Origin: Chaetoderma sp. LZ-2023a
Taxonomy: Eukaryota; Mollusca; Caudofoveata; Chaetodermatida; Chaetodermatidae
Assembly: GCA_034401795.1 (NCBI GenBank)
Contig: CM067367.1
Location: forward strand, 49,461,363 to 49,525,362
Length of the DNA stretch: 64,000 bases
Reading direction: 5' to 3'
Shown here: piece by piece, positions 34,951-46,100 of the stretch
Layout: the number at the start of each line of letters is the position of its first letter
How positions within the stretch are numbered: the first letter of the stretch is position 1
Position numbers and translations under genes: made by a program
Notes under the pieces: model-generated
Seen by the model: only the letters and a program-made list of their open reading frames with translations
Databases searched by the model: none
What the model was told of the DNA's origin: nothing

Positions 34951-35950
34951 GAATGCATCGATGAACTTGGAACTTATGACTACCATAGAGCACAGACAGA
35001 TCATCATCCACGGCTAATAACCAAATCGGAAGGCCAATCAGCAGCCACCATTATAAATCTGAACATGTCACCAGAATGCAACTGTGTCACAGTTGATCTC
35101 TCACTTCAATACATAAGAAGAAAGATTACTCACATCATCACATGTATGTAATTAAAGAGGGATCACAGTAACACCAGTAATAACAAAACTCCTAAAAAAG
35201 ACACTCCAAAAGCGTATTCACTCAACAATTATTCAAATGCAGCACCTCCTCCAATTCGGTTTCACTGAGGAGATATTTTCTGTATGCATTGCCCTTATCC
35301 TACAGGAGGCTGCTATAGAATCTACAACCTAAACCCTCCGCACATATGTTGATCTGTTCGATGCAAACGCCACATTAGATATCCCGAACCCTGCAAATCC
35401 TATTCAGAAAGCTCTTCATGAGAATGGATGAATTCTTATGGCTTCTTATCACAGACATTCAACGTAGAGCACTCATACAAATTAGATGGAAGAATCAGTC
35501 ATCTTATCCTATTCCAATACCACAGGATCGTCTCCTATTCCGATGCAACATGCGGTGTCCTATCAGCTGACCTGTACAAGGTATGTATTCATAAATGTTA
35601 TTAGTAAGGGTTGTACACAATCTAAACTCGGTTCTCCAATCCGTAACGAAGTGTGTGCATCTCCAACCGGTGCTCACAATGTAGCTGTTCTCACAAATAC
35701 AGAAGAGAATCTACAGCGTCTACTGAATATTGCTGCAGATTATGACAATGAACACGGTTACGTACTACGACCAACAAAGAGTGCACTCCTTTCCACAAAC
35801 AAGAATATATCTACCGAATATTTGATAAATGACGTAATTTGCCAAATCAGCCCATCAGTTCACCACGGTGTCAACGACTTAAAACCCAGAGCTTCACAAC
35901 ACTTGATTGAAACATACATACTCCCCGTACTCACATATGGAACATAATTC
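34950..35950 (+). pseudogene. Non-LTR retrotransposon RT relic
   Basis: Fragments in several frames give RT blocks in order: VTPVITKLLKKTLQKRIHS and LLQFGFTE (near 35170-35275), ALILQEAAIEST (35290), YVDLFDANATLD (35345, palm motif A region), YVFINVISKG (35580) and a degraded catalytic box SPTGAHNVAVLTNTEENLQR (35660). They end with HGYVLRPTKSALLST and YILPVLTYG. The A-D-D of the active site appears as A-H-N, so it is inactive. The lineage differs from the other LINEs here; the exact clade is not determined. Confidence 0.7.
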
Positions 35951-36238
35951 TTACTTTTAACACAGAATGACATAGGGCAGATTGTCCAACATAATCTTAA
36001 GGCTGTCCTGTAGCTTCTGCTACTTCCGGTGTCAACAAGTTCCACTGATTTATTGTTCTCGGGAAAACGAAAACTGGTAAGAGTTCTTGGTGGTATGTAT
36101 CTTGCTTAGTTTGTGGGTCGTTCTGGTACGGATGTCACTGGCATGCAAGTCTTAGTCAGATGGTGTATCAATCAGGTTATTGATTGTGTTGTACACCATT
36201 GTAAGATGATTCTTTTTCCTGCGATGTTATAGTGACTC

Positions 36239-37250
36239 TCATGTTAGGTCAGTAATCATATTGGTGGCACTGCCTGGTAAGAAGCCATAGTAGTTGTTAT
36301 TTACGAATCGGCTGCTCTCAGTTGAACATGATCGATGGATGTGACATAGTTCTTGTTGTGGGGGGGGGGGGGGGTCCCATACAGTGGAGGCATATTGAAG
36401 TGATGGTCTGTCGGTGGCTTGCGAGGCTGTTATTCCATTGGTAGGCCTGGTACCACGCAGATTTCGTTTTATGAATCTAAGGGATCTGCTAGCTTTGCTG
36501 GTGATGATGCTATTTATGTGGCCATTCCGCTGTATGTCCTGACTGATGGTGACACGAAGGTGCATGCTGCTTGCCTATTTCTTTGGTAGGTGTCCATGTA
36601 GTTGACGGTTGAAGGTGTTTTTTCGACGGTAGTTCGTTATGTGCTGGACAGTACATTTGTCAGGATTAAATACCATTTGCCAGTCTGTTTCTCAACATTC
36701 CAGAGCTGAGAGGTCTTGCTGTAGCATAGTTGAATCTGCTGGTTTAGTGAGGATCCGAAAAAGTAATGAGTCATCTGAGAGTATTCAACCTTGAGACTGC
36801 GTTACTTCAGGCAAGGTCATTTAGGAATGCAAGGAATCAAGGAATCGGCGCGGACCCAGTACTGTTTCTTGAGGAACACCGGCGATGGCATCAGCAGTAG
36901 TGGCTTGCTTATTCTCTAGAATGACACACAATTGCGTTCGGTCTGTTCGGACGTCTTTAATCCCTTCCCAGGTGTTTCCTCTTACGCCATAGTAGTCGAG
37001 TTTATAAATCAGTCATCGGTGAGGCACTTTATTAAATGCCGTTGAAAGGTTTAACGGGTTTGCATCAACATGTTGTCCTTTAGAGAGACTTTCAGCTATC
37101 TGGTTGATGGTGATGATGAGCTGGGTCTCACATGATCGTCTCGAAACGAAACTATGTTGTTAATCGGCTAGGATCTTTGACTCCTGTCTTGATCGAAGTG
37201 GTCCATGATGTTGTTGTGAATAATGTACTCAGCTAATTAGCTAGTGATTG
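36239..37250 (-). pseudogene. CR1-like LINE, RT relic
   Basis: Minus strand from about 37250: TQLIITINQIAESLSKGQHV, DANPLNLSTAFNKVPHR (motif A, decayed), YKLDYYGVRGNTW, IAGVPQETVLGP (motif B) near 36870, then LRVTISQDIQRNGHINSIIT, RSLRFIKRNLRG and LQYASTVWDP ending around 36239. The order matches CR1-type RT with its C-terminal region. Several frame changes and stops are present. A 14-base G run (36360-36373) lies inside the C-terminal part. Confidence 0.75.
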
Positions 37251-37288
37251 ATCTTAGAGATACTGGAGATTCAAGTCTAGTGTTGACC

Positions 37289-37685
37289 AATTCACCTTTC
37301 CAGAGCATCCATCCATCATCTGACCTCGTATGACGGCATAGTCAGCGCAGCGCGTGTATGATGACGTCACCATCATTACGTCACAAAGGGTTCCATATAG
37401 ACTGTCATCAAATCTCAAAGAGTCCGACACGTTGTATAAATTGTATGTCTTTGTAAGTCTTTGCTATTTAATAAACATGCTGTTGAATATTTTGAAACTA
37501 ATTTGTCTACATGCGATTGTTGCCTTATGCAGCAACAGCACCCAGTCAAAATTAGTTTCAAAATATTCAACAGTTTGCCTGTGTAGTTTTTTGGAAATTG
37601 ATAGTCAGGGTGTTCAGAAATCGATCGATCGATCCCATCACGAGCGAGGTGTGGGTGGAGCTTGGCTAAAAATTGAAAGGTCCAT
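37289..37685 (+). mobile_element. MITE-A copy, full length with both termini
   Basis: Ends AATTCACCTTTCCAGAGC and ATTGAAAGGTCCATT. It has GATGACGTCACCATCATTAC, the hairpin arms TGCTGTTGAATATTTTGAAA and GTTTCAAAATATTCAACAGT, a CAGCAACAGCACCCAGTC loop edge, and ATCGATCGATCGATCCCATC. It begins directly at the 5' side of the CR1 relic. Confidence 0.85.
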
Positions 37686-38276
37686 TACTCCAACGGGAGG
37701 CGTTTTTTATTAAGGAGGAATCTACGACCATTGAATTTACTCCCAGGCTTATGAAAGTTCGCATGATGGGGGGGGGGGCTATCCCAGCGATTCTTCCCAC
37801 CATGCTACCACCCCACACGCCGCCTTGGGAAGGAGACTCCCCTCTTTGGAGAATTTCCTACCTGAAGGTCATTCGGGCAATTTGAATAACGTCCTATATA
37901 TACCTTATATTGCTGTAAAAAAGCAATTCATGGTCTCGAGATGGTTAGCGTACTTTTATTTTAAATACATTTTTACCGCAACATCATTCTTCAAGACCAT
38001 GTTTCATTATAATATATGCCCTGTGCATGTGTATGCTTATGGCTATTTTAATATGAATAGGTGGTATAATATTTTGAAGATGAACATGCATTACTATGAG
38101 TTCGTCAATTAATTAATTCTCTCACACTATCCATGGAAGGCAACTCATGTAAAAAGGCCACGTTAGGCCTATCAAGGATTATCCCCTCTTAACACACTAC
38201 GTTTTTGTAGGGTTTTTGGCTTTAATAACGGGGACAGTAGAGTAAACAATACACTAATGACTGGGAATGTTACTAT
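37686..38276. other. Unassigned spacer
   Basis: It contains a G9 run near 37770. No coding or repeat assignment. Confidence 0.3.
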
Positions 38277-38490
38277 AGCCCGCCCACTTTTCTCGCGTGT
38301 TGGAATCGGCAGCAACAGCGCCCAATTAAATTAGTTTCAAAATATTCTACAGAATATTTATTAAATTGTAAAGGCATACAATTCGTACACTTGGCACAGC
38401 TGTTCAATGTTCATGATGGGGCTAGCTACATCACTATGTATCGGCAGCCTACATGTGATGTAATTATGACGTCATATACTTGAGTGACAG
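38277..38490 (-). mobile_element. MITE-A partial copy
   Basis: CGCGTGTTGGAATCGGCAGC, then CAGCGCCCAATTAAATTAGT continuing TTCAAAATATTCTACAG, then ATTGTAAAGGCATACAATTC and TAATTATGACGTCATA. One palindrome arm only. Confidence 0.7.
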
Positions 38491-38584
38491 ATAAGATCCG
38501 CCATTGCCTGTGCTAGTGGTGTAACCCTATAAGGGTCACGTCGGATAAAAACGGCCTCTCTGGTGATTTTGAGAAGTGCACAGT

Positions 38585-38700
38585 CAAGAGAGCTATATTT
38601 AATTTTATTTTACCACTGGCTCAATAACATATGCCTAACCAGTCACTTCAGTGGTGAATTGTCAAAATAACATTATCTTGGAATGCAAATGGACATTCAG
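38585..38700. mobile_element. MITE-B partial copy
   Basis: TTTTACCACTGGCTCAATAA then CTAACCAGTCACTTCAGTGG, followed by TTATCTTGGAATGCAAATGG. Palindrome degraded; termini not assigned. Confidence 0.5.
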
Positions 38701-38901
38701 TAACCATTTAATACTCAAAATGATCAAAGGTGGTTTTCTGAAGACGACTTGGGGAAATCTCAATTTGCCGATTTTTAAAATTTACCACCCAAATGAGAAC
38801 CGAATAATGTCGGTTGTAAATCGTAAAGAATAATGCTCTCTTGGTCTGCAGATGGACATTTTCTACGATGAAATCCACAATTCCGTGAACAATGTTGAGG
38901 A

Positions 38902-39085
38902 TTAACCCTTTAATGGCTAAATTTGTTCAAGAATATCAAAATATTTGCCTAGCGAATGTCCATATGCAGGTCAAGAAAAGAATATTTTTGAAAACGTACT
39001 ACTGGAATTACTGGCTCGGTTATCGAGCCAGTGATTCCAGTGGTAAATTTTCAAAAATGGTCTTCTCTTGGCCTGCAAAATAGGT
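38902..39085. mobile_element. MITE-B copy with TTAACCC left end
   Basis: The left end TTAACCCTTTAATGGC (38902-38917) matches the complete copy at 23721. The palindrome CTACTGGAATTACTGGCTCG plus TTATCGAGCCAGTGATTCCA is at 38996-39045, followed by TCTTCTCTTGGCCTGC. The right terminus is missing or eroded. Confidence 0.65.
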
Positions 39086-39190
39086 GTTCCCTAAAGCCAC
39101 TGCAGATGCGGTTAACAAACTTTTTAATTTTTCCTCACAATCTTCTATATGAATAGTCCTATGATAATTTCCTACCTGTTTTCATATACT

Positions 39191-39570
39191 AATTGACCTT
39201 TGCAGTTTATCCATCCATCATATGACGTCATAATCAAATCAACTAGGTGGCGTGCATGATGACATCATAATCGATGACGTCATGAATAACGTAGATAGGT
39301 CCGGCACGAACGATTAATTGATAACGGAATGTGCGTTGTTGTACGAATTGTACGTCTTTACTATTTAATAAACATGTTGTTGAATATTTTGAAACTAATT
39401 TTATTGGGCGCTAGGCGGCAACAGCATCCAGTTAAATTAGTTTCAAAATATTCTACAGCTTGCATGAATATTTTTCTGGCAATTGATAGTCAGGTATTTC
39501 AGGGATCGATTGCAACAGGAGCGAGGTGTGGGCAGAGCTTTGCTGAAGATGAGCGGGCAGTAGCTATAAA
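39191..39570 (+). mobile_element. MITE-A copy
   Basis: CATATGACGTCATAATCAAA, GACATCATAATCGATGACGT, the arm TGTTGTTGAATATTTTGAAA, a shortened loop (GGGCGCTAGGCGGCAAC), the arm TTAGTTTCAAAATATTCTAC and GTGTGGGCAGAGCTTTGCTG. The right terminus is degraded. Confidence 0.75.
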
Positions 39571-39769
39571 CTGGATTCCTCCATTAACTTCACAAACCAT
39601 TAATGCATGCAACGCCACGAATTGTGGTCGAACGAAGATATATTACAGACGGATTCATTCTACCTATGGTCCACCCATTTTTAGCCGGGCTCCACACACT
39701 TTTTTTATGAGTGTTGGAATCGATTTGAAACTTTAAAACACGAATTCCAAGAATTTTTCATCAGGTATG

Positions 39770-39850
39770 TGTGTGCTCACGCACGCGGACACACACACGC
39801 ACGCACGCACACACACGCGCTCTCACACATACGCTCGCACACACACGCAG
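39770..39850. repeat. AC/ACGC-rich microsatellite
   Basis: Irregular CACACGCACGCACG tract with CT-containing interruptions. Confidence 0.85.
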
Positions 39851-40299
39851 GCACCCACATCGTCATGGTATTGCCGTTCGGGATCAGTGTTCTCGGCACA
39901 ATAAATCTGTAGTTTTAAAGGTGCATATTCACACCAGAATGCTTGAAAATAAAATTGTTAAAATTGTATTCTTTTACGGGCTTAAATTATGTGTCAATAT
40001 GCAATGAAAAGAACTCGATCTTAACATATGATGATTTCATTATGTATAAATTAATTAAAAAAATTTAAGTTACGAAATTGAAATAGAGGCTCACAGTTTA
40101 AGCCTCTAAAAGTATATAATTTACACAATTTTATTTTCAGTAATTTTGCTGTGAATATGCACCTTTAAGCATGTTTAACTGTTTCGTGTAGTTTTGTCTT
40201 CGTGATCCATTATGGAGCTCAAACAGTTAGTCACAGATATATTTTTGGGGGCTAAAGAATGATGGTTTTATAATATAGTTATTGGTTTCTTTGGAGGTG

Positions 40300-40820
40300 T
40301 CGTACTATCGTATTATCGCCCTTGCCCCATAAGGTGAAGAGGGTATTACGATAGGGTCTGTCTGCCTGTTTGTTTGTATGTCTGTGTATGTGTGTATGTC
40401 CGCCTGTATGTCCGGACGTTCATCGCAAAAATTGCTTATCCGATTTGGCTCAAATTCTAATACAATGAAGAAACTTACAAGGTAAGAGGATTTCAAGACG
40501 TCGGTCGTGAGCCGGCTAAAGACGTATCCGGGTCAGATCAAGATCTTGATATGGGGATATCTCTGGAACTATGCCTACTGAACCGATTTCGCTCACACAG
40601 TAAAGGGTGTGACAATAGGCATAGCTACGATACCAGAACTGTTGGCATTGGAAAAGAAATCCAGCAAAATCGTGAAAATCGGAAAAATCCGGAAAAATCC
40701 GAAAACTTTGTACAGGATAACAAAAATGGGAAGGCGGTGGTCAGAAATCTCTGACTGCTTTTGTTCATATATGTAGCATACAGACGATGCAGTGTACCTT
40801 GAACTCAAAATAGCTTGGTA
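40300..40820. repeat. Dispersed repeat of unknown type
   Basis: GTATTACGATAGGGTCTGTC followed by TGTCTGCCTG/TGTATGTC-rich sequence, then GATATGGGGATATCTCTGGA and AAATCGTGAAAATCGG. I associate this GGTCTGTCTG / 'tatctctggaac' style with dispersed non-coding repeats, but cannot name it. Confidence 0.35.
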
Positions 40821-40826
40821 ATCACA

Positions 40827-41290
40827 TAGGTAAGCTGATGAATATATTGATAATTTGACTAGAAACTAAATACTATTATATGTAGCAACAGTTTCCAGTC
40901 AAATGATAGAGATCCAATTCTAGCGATGACCCGCTCATTTCTACCACATCCCCACTCATTTTTAGCTATGCCCACTAATTTCTAACTATTCCCCGCTCAT
41001 TTCTAGTTATGTCCCGCTCATTTCTAGCTATTCTCCGCTCATTTCTAGCTAAGCCCCGCTCATTTCTAGCTAAGCCGCGCTCATTACTAGCCAAGCCCCG
41101 CTCATTTCTAGCTAAGCTCTGCTGACGTGGGTTGGAATCGGTTTCAAACCGTGAAACCTGAATTCCAAGAATCTAAATTTTAGGCTGTTGCATATTTTGA
41201 AATTAATTTGTCTTTGAGCTGTTATTGCCTATGGAACTAACAGCTCCACGTCATATTAGTTATAAAACATGAAACATAATGGGGTTTTTT
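40827..41290 (-). mobile_element. MITE-A derivative with internal minisatellite
   Basis: A diverged hairpin (AAGCTGATGAATATATTGAT ... CAGTTTCCAGTCAAATGATA) is followed by an expanded tandem array (40930-41120) and then a second hairpin pair at about 41165-41275 (TTGCATATTTTGAAATTAAT ... ATTAGTTATAAAACATGAAA). Two hairpins flank the array, which suggests two copies or a rearranged copy. Confidence 0.55.
40930..41120. repeat. ~22-bp minisatellite, about nine units
   Basis: The unit is close to CCCCGCTCATTTCTAGCTAA followed by G and minor variants. It is the complement of the MITE-A subterminal block (CTTAGCTAGAAATGAGCGGG-like), so the array seems to be an amplification of part of the MITE. Confidence 0.85.
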
Positions 41291-41399
41291 TTAAATTATC
41301 AATTCATCATCGACAAGCAATCCATAGACATTCGTGACAGGTATTTCGACTTTGGTGAAGGACTGGTTTCAGATTAATTGTCACGTCGCCTAGCGAGAG

Positions 41400-41523
41400 G
41401 CCGCCTCCCTGCCTGCCTGCTTGCCTGCCTGCCTACCTACCTGCCTGACTGCCTGCCTGCCTGCCTGCCTGCCTACCTGCCTGCCTGCCTGCCTGCTGTC
41501 TGTCTGCCTGCCTGCCTGCCTGT
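41400..41523. repeat. (CCTG)n tetranucleotide repeat
   Basis: CCTGCCTG with CTAC, GACT and GTCT interruptions. The Cys/Leu/Pro-rich frame is an artefact. Confidence 0.95.
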
Positions 41524-41799
41524 CCACAACTGTTCCGATTTTCTCAATTTTATACACAAGGAAAGAAGTTGCCATGCTTTCCATAATTTGTCTGTAAAAC
41601 CGAGATAAGAACCCGGAAATCAGAAAGAAAACTCTTTACAGTGTGACAAACAAGGTATGGCGATGGTCTGTAATCTGTGATTGCACTTTTTATGATATGA
41701 ACATAGGTAGAAATGTATTATATTCATGAATAAGACGCCTAAAGAAAATTGACATTTTTGCTTTAGGAATATCCATTTACGGGCAAAGTGAGGTATATT

Positions 41800-41875
41800 T
41801 CTGAAGTATCTATCCCTAGAATGACTGGCTTTGTTACCGAGCCAGTCATGCCACATGGTAGTCAAGGGGTTAATA
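41800..41875. mobile_element. MITE-B fragment
   Basis: AGAATGACTGGCTTTGTTAC plus CGAGCCAGTCATGCCACATG, ending AAGGGGTTAATAA, which resembles the AAAGGGTTAA right end. Confidence 0.5.
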
Positions 41876-42038
41876 AATTTGAACTTGATAAACTTCCAAA
41901 AACAGTCTTCAGTTAATATGCAAATGAACCAATACCATTGCGGAGGCTGTTTTATCCGGTGTGGCCATTATAATGAAATAACAAGCACATGCAAAGTTTG
42001 TGAAGGACGATTGACCACGGTGTTAGCGTGGTTGACTG

Positions 42039-42425
<387 letters not shown>

Positions 42426-43080
42426 CACGCCAGGTATGTACAAATAGACAAAATCCCGCTCTCAGGCTATCGATCAGAGAGCTGGCTGACGACCAATCAG
42501 TGTAATTACGGGCAATTTCCTACACTCCTCGTTACCTCTCTCCACCCAGGCGAATAAATGGATGCCAGTGTAAAAACTGGGAAAGTTACCATTAATAAAC
42601 TGAAATATTAAACCATCCTAAATACGGCGTGAATGGGACCTGAAATCAGGGAATCGATAGACGCCAATCAAATCAATAGCCTCTAAACTTAAGACAAAAC
42701 ATTAAATTAATTTTACAATTGTGTCACTTTTTATGGGCCCTAGAAATTTGGCGTGCATTTGGTGCACTGCTTTATGTTCGGCCTGGGTTTATTGTTTACG
42801 CTATTGGGAGATCCAATCAAAAGGATGCGAAAATGTAATACTTTAAGGGGGAATAATCGTTGACGGACAAAACGCGTAAGCATTTATTTACGAGTTACCT
42901 CCCATGGATAGCATAAACGAATTAATTTATCGACGACATAGTAATGCGTGGGTTTTTTTATCCTCAAAACACTATCTGTACCTCTTGTTCATATTAAAAG
43001 ATCCAAGGCATCGACCTACGCTTGATACTTATTATTGATACACTCGCGTTTGAAGAATTAAGCCGCGCTAAAAATGAATT
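42426..43080. other. Unassigned region upstream of tRNA-Sec
   Basis: It includes a 9-bp inverted pair CTCTCAGGC...AGAGAGCTGG near 42458-42483. No gene is recognised. The distal enhancer (AE) expected around 200 bp upstream of a type-3 pol III gene could lie at about 42950-43000 but was not identified. Confidence 0.3.
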
Positions 43081-43090
43081 AAACTAAAAT

Positions 43091-43110
43091 TTACTTTAAC
43101 CATTTTGAAA
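43091..43110 (+). promoter_or_regulatory. Candidate PSE of the tRNA-Sec promoter
   Basis: TTACTTTAACCATTTTGAAA lies 54-73 nt upstream of the tRNA start, the usual place of the SNAPc-bound proximal sequence element. It shares the YACC-like TTAC...TAAC...TTGAAA pattern of animal U6/tRNA-Sec PSEs. Confidence 0.5.
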
Positions 43111-43130
43111 AATCTACTTTATATTTTGGC

Positions 43131-43139
43131 TATATAAGG
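43131..43139 (+). promoter_or_regulatory. TATA box of the tRNA-Sec promoter
   Basis: TATATAAGG starts 33 nt before the first tRNA base. tRNA-Sec genes are transcribed by pol III from a TATA/PSE (type-3) promoter, and this is the expected spacing. Confidence 0.7.
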
Positions 43140-43163
43140 TAGAGACAATACAATATTTAGATT

Positions 43164-43250
43164 GCCCGATTGATCTTCAGTGGTCTGGGGTGCAGGCTTC
43201 AAACCTGTAGCCGATTAACGTCGGAGTGGTTCGATCCCACCTGTCGGGCG
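43164..43250 (+). tRNA. tRNA-Sec: Selenocysteine tRNA, anticodon UCA
   Basis: The 87-nt sequence is close to vertebrate tRNA-Sec and folds in the same way. Acceptor GCCCGAU pairs with GUCGGGC and G73 follows. The D arm has a six-pair stem (CUUCAG/CUGGGG) with a short GUGGU-type loop. The anticodon arm is CAGGC-UUCAAAC-CUG with UCA at the expected place, identical to the vertebrate segment GGTGCAGGCTTCAAACCTGT. The long variable arm is CCGA/UCGG, and the T arm is GUGG-UUCGAUC-CCAC. The long acceptor/short T stem, six-bp D stem and long variable arm are the identity features for SerRS, PSTK, SepSecS and eEFSec. It decodes UGA as selenocysteine in selenoprotein mRNAs. A TTTT terminator candidate lies at 43281-43284. 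Confidence 0.96.
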
Positions 43251-43348
43251 ATATAAAACAGGATGAAAAGCAATAACACATTTTCACACAACAATGCAGA
43301 TATGCCTAATATAGGGACGCGTTCAATGGCGTAGGTGAGCCAATGTGA

Positions 43349-43456
43349 ATGGCTGGCGAGATCAGAGGGGGATTTCCTCCTCCAAAAGAAATAGATTTCC
43401 GAGTTTCGAAGGCGATTTCTCCAGCAGATTTGCCTAAGCGGTTACACAGACTTCAG
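43349..43456 (+). CDS. Candidate 5' coding exon, unidentified protein
   Basis: An ATG in reasonable context (TGTGAATGG) opens 36 codons: MAGEIRGGFPPPKEIDFRVS continuing KAISPADLPKRLHRLQ. It ends exactly at CAG|GTATG, a donor-like site, in phase 0. The codon composition and lack of repeat homology make a host exon plausible. No downstream exon could be matched, and I do not recognise the protein. It could be chance. Confidence 0.3.
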
Positions 43457-43944
43457 GTATGCTCGGCTACAAATGATTAACCAGTCGGGACAGCATCTGT
43501 CTTGAACATGCGTATGGCTCCAGTATATCTATATTTCAGTAATCGTAGTAAGACAAAGCGTAGCGACTTCCCAGGCCACGTTTGGACTGCTTCGAGTTTT
43601 CTGTTTGTAAACAATTAATTAATTATTGGTTTGTAATAATGAAGCATGACCTTTGCATGTATGGAGGTTTTGTATTTGTCACTACAACAGCAAGCATTGT
43701 CCCATCACCACTTGTAAGTTTTGACTAAAACTAAAACAAGCAGTGCAAATTATTGTCAATTTTCTGATACGCAGCCTATATATAGATACTCTATAATTTA
43801 ATGCGGCAGATATAATACAATATTAGCTCATATAGAAAAACCAATAACTCGTTTGTAATTTACTGACCAGTCTACGTTCTGAAGTCACGCATTTCTGTCG
43901 TCCATGCCAGTTCAACTCGTCTGCTACTAGTGCTAGTGCACTAC

Positions 43945-44750
43945 AATAGGACTAATCAAGAGAACATTTACCAACATTTATCAATCTACTTTCACGCTAC
44001 TATACAAATCACTTGTGCGACCCATTCTTGAATACTGCAACTCAGCATGGTCTCCAAGACTGAAAAGGCAATCGCAGCTATTAGAAAGAGTACAACGCAG
44101 AGCAACAAAACTTGTCCCACAAATCAGAGAGTATAGCTACACAGAAAGACTTGAAGCCCTAAATCTAATGTCACTGAAATATAGACGGTTTCGTGGAGAT
44201 TTGATTGAAACATTCAAACTCATCAAAGATCTATATAATATTGATAAGAACTACTTTTTCGAACTGTCCAATGTTACACGGACCAGAGGTCATAGGCTCA
44301 AGCTCAACATAAAACGTAGCAGCAAAGATATTCGGAAGCACTCCTTCGCAAATAGAGTGGCACCACATTGGAATTCACTGCCAACAACAATAGTCGAAGC
44401 AACCACAGTAGAAATATTCAAGGGCAAACTAGACATCTTTTTCAAAGAAAGAATATTTGAATTCGACTGAACACAATTAATTGTGGTGTGGCTTTGGACG
44501 TTGCTGTTACACATATGCTTATACAACATATGTGAGCCGTCAATTCCCAAAGTCATAATACAATTATTACATCACAGTGGACTAATCTTGAAACAGCCTG
44601 TGCATCTACATGAACATGCACACATGAAGATAGCTACACGTGTTGTATCCAGACCAGGGTTGCCTGCCCTACCAGTTTGGCACTGAGGCAATAACAAGCC
44701 AATGGCTTATGCCTTGTAAATTGATGTTGATGTTGATGTTGATGTGCCTG
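43945..44750 (+). pseudogene. 5'-truncated CR1/Jockey-type LINE with (TTGATG)n tail
   Basis: It starts inside the post-RT region (LIKRTFTNIYQSTFTLL), then KSLVRPILEYCNSAWSPRLK, LERVQRRATKLV, LEALNLMSLKYRRFRGDLIE, TRTRGHRLKLNIKRS and WNSLPTTIVEA. The natural stop is TGA at 44468-44470. A ~250-bp 3' UTR follows and ends in TTGATG repeats (44727-44745), the typical short-repeat tail of such LINEs. The C-terminal 150 codons are intact, so this is a relatively young, severely 5'-truncated insertion. It lies 0.7 kb downstream of tRNA-Sec. Confidence 0.88.
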
Positions 44751-45240
44751 TTCGAAATCTGGTAACGGTTCAAATTGGTTTGATCTACGCCTAAATTCGG
44801 CACTTCATCGCCATCTTCAGGCCCGAAGTCACTATTTCCCTCAGATATGAGTTCATACTCGTTCTAGTGAATGCTGCCTGGAGAATATGCCGGCAAATAT
44901 TCCCGTTGTTTGAGTAAATTTCCATTTTCAGCGATGAAAGAGTTTTTGTAACAGAAATGAAGGTGCCTCCGATGACGTCACATCCCTGTTTTGACGCTAG
45001 TACTTCCGTTTCAGTTTCGTTTTTGGGAAGGTACGAAAATGGGCACTTTCGACGAAGTATTTACAGAATTATCTGTATCCTATGACAATATGATATTGTA
45101 TTTTTTTTAGTCAGTATATGTTGCGTTATTTGCACGTATCAGAACACAAATCTCGCTGCGTATAGTACTTGGTCTTTAACTGAAAAATTGTGAAAATTAT
45201 ATCCCTTGATAAGCTATTTCTTGTATTCTTGATGATAAAA
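44751..45240. other. Unassigned, possible promoter-like segment
   Basis: 44965-45035 contains GATGACGTCACATCCCTG, ACTTCCGTTTC (ETS-like) and an ATG with 23 open codons. The arrangement resembles a housekeeping promoter, but no gene could be recognised after it. Confidence 0.25.
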
Positions 45241-45305
45241 ATGATCTATTTGACCGGAAGCCGTTGCTGCCAGGTGTCAAATTTCTTTCAAAATATACAA
45301 CAGAT
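45240..45305 (+). mobile_element. MITE-A fragment
   Basis: ATTTGACCGGAAGCCGTTGC followed by TGCCAGGTGTCAAATTTCTT and TCAAAATATACAACAG. Only the hairpin region remains. Confidence 0.55.
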
Positions 45306-45309
45306 CCCA

Positions 45310-45384
45310 GGCCTTTGAATTTTCGTCGATCCAGATCAGTACCGCATATCCCCCTACTACATGTATATATACCTACTATATATA
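45310..45384 (+). repeat. 75-bp repeat, inverted partner at 53768-53842
   Basis: GGCCTTTGAATTTTCGTCGA continuing TCAGTACCGCATATCCCC and CTACATGTATATATACCTAC matches the complement of 53768-53842 with only a few mismatches. Confidence 0.85.
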
Positions 45385-45549
45385 ACCACAGGCCTTTGAA
45401 ATCGCTGGCAGGGTGCATATAAGAGCTGGAAAGTAACTAAAATCGCCGGATTTACAGGGACATGAACAAACACCATCGAAAATCGTGGGACATAAATCAC
45501 AGCGTATCACACACCCATAACTCAGCAGAAACATTCTAAAACAAATAAC

Positions 45550-46100
45550 ATGGCCCTTCCACCGTATAGCAGCAGTACATGCATCACAATGGATGAATCC
45601 AATCTGTCGCTCAAGAAATGCGATGTTGACACACTGGAAAATGTTGAATGTAGAGCGACGAGGTGTGTGCCTTCATTAAAGGAAGTTGACAACGCACAGG
45701 GGCTAAAGATACTGCAGCTACCAACAATTAAAATACAGGCGGATGAGAAGAAATATTATAGAAACATACACAATCACTCAGGGCATCTATGATAAACGGG
45801 TCACACGTCAAATCTTCACGTTCAACGGGCGGACAACACGGTTGATAAGCGGACAACACTGCTGATACCAGAAGACATAACTATAAAATCTACAGGAACT
45901 AATCAAGATTGGATATTAGGAAATAGTCCTTTGTTAATCGAGTGACAGACAAATGGAATGGACTTCCACACGAGGTCATTAATGCGGCCAATCTCCCGTG
46001 TTTTGATAGTAGATTGGATAGGTTCTGGAAGGAACAAGGACATGAAGTACGACCACAGCAAGAACTATTCTGTGATATGAATCATGAGTAGATTGAAATA
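45550..46100 (+). pseudogene. LINE RT C-terminal relic, second lineage
   Basis: LKKCDVDTLENVECRATRCV with KILQLPTIKIQADEKKYYRN (45610-45760), then after frame changes VTDKWNGLPHEVINAANLPC and FDSRLDRFWKEQG (45940-46030). This matches the tail end of CR1-like RT ORFs, where the final block is DKWNSLP followed by a LDRHW-type motif. Only the last part is present. Confidence 0.6.
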
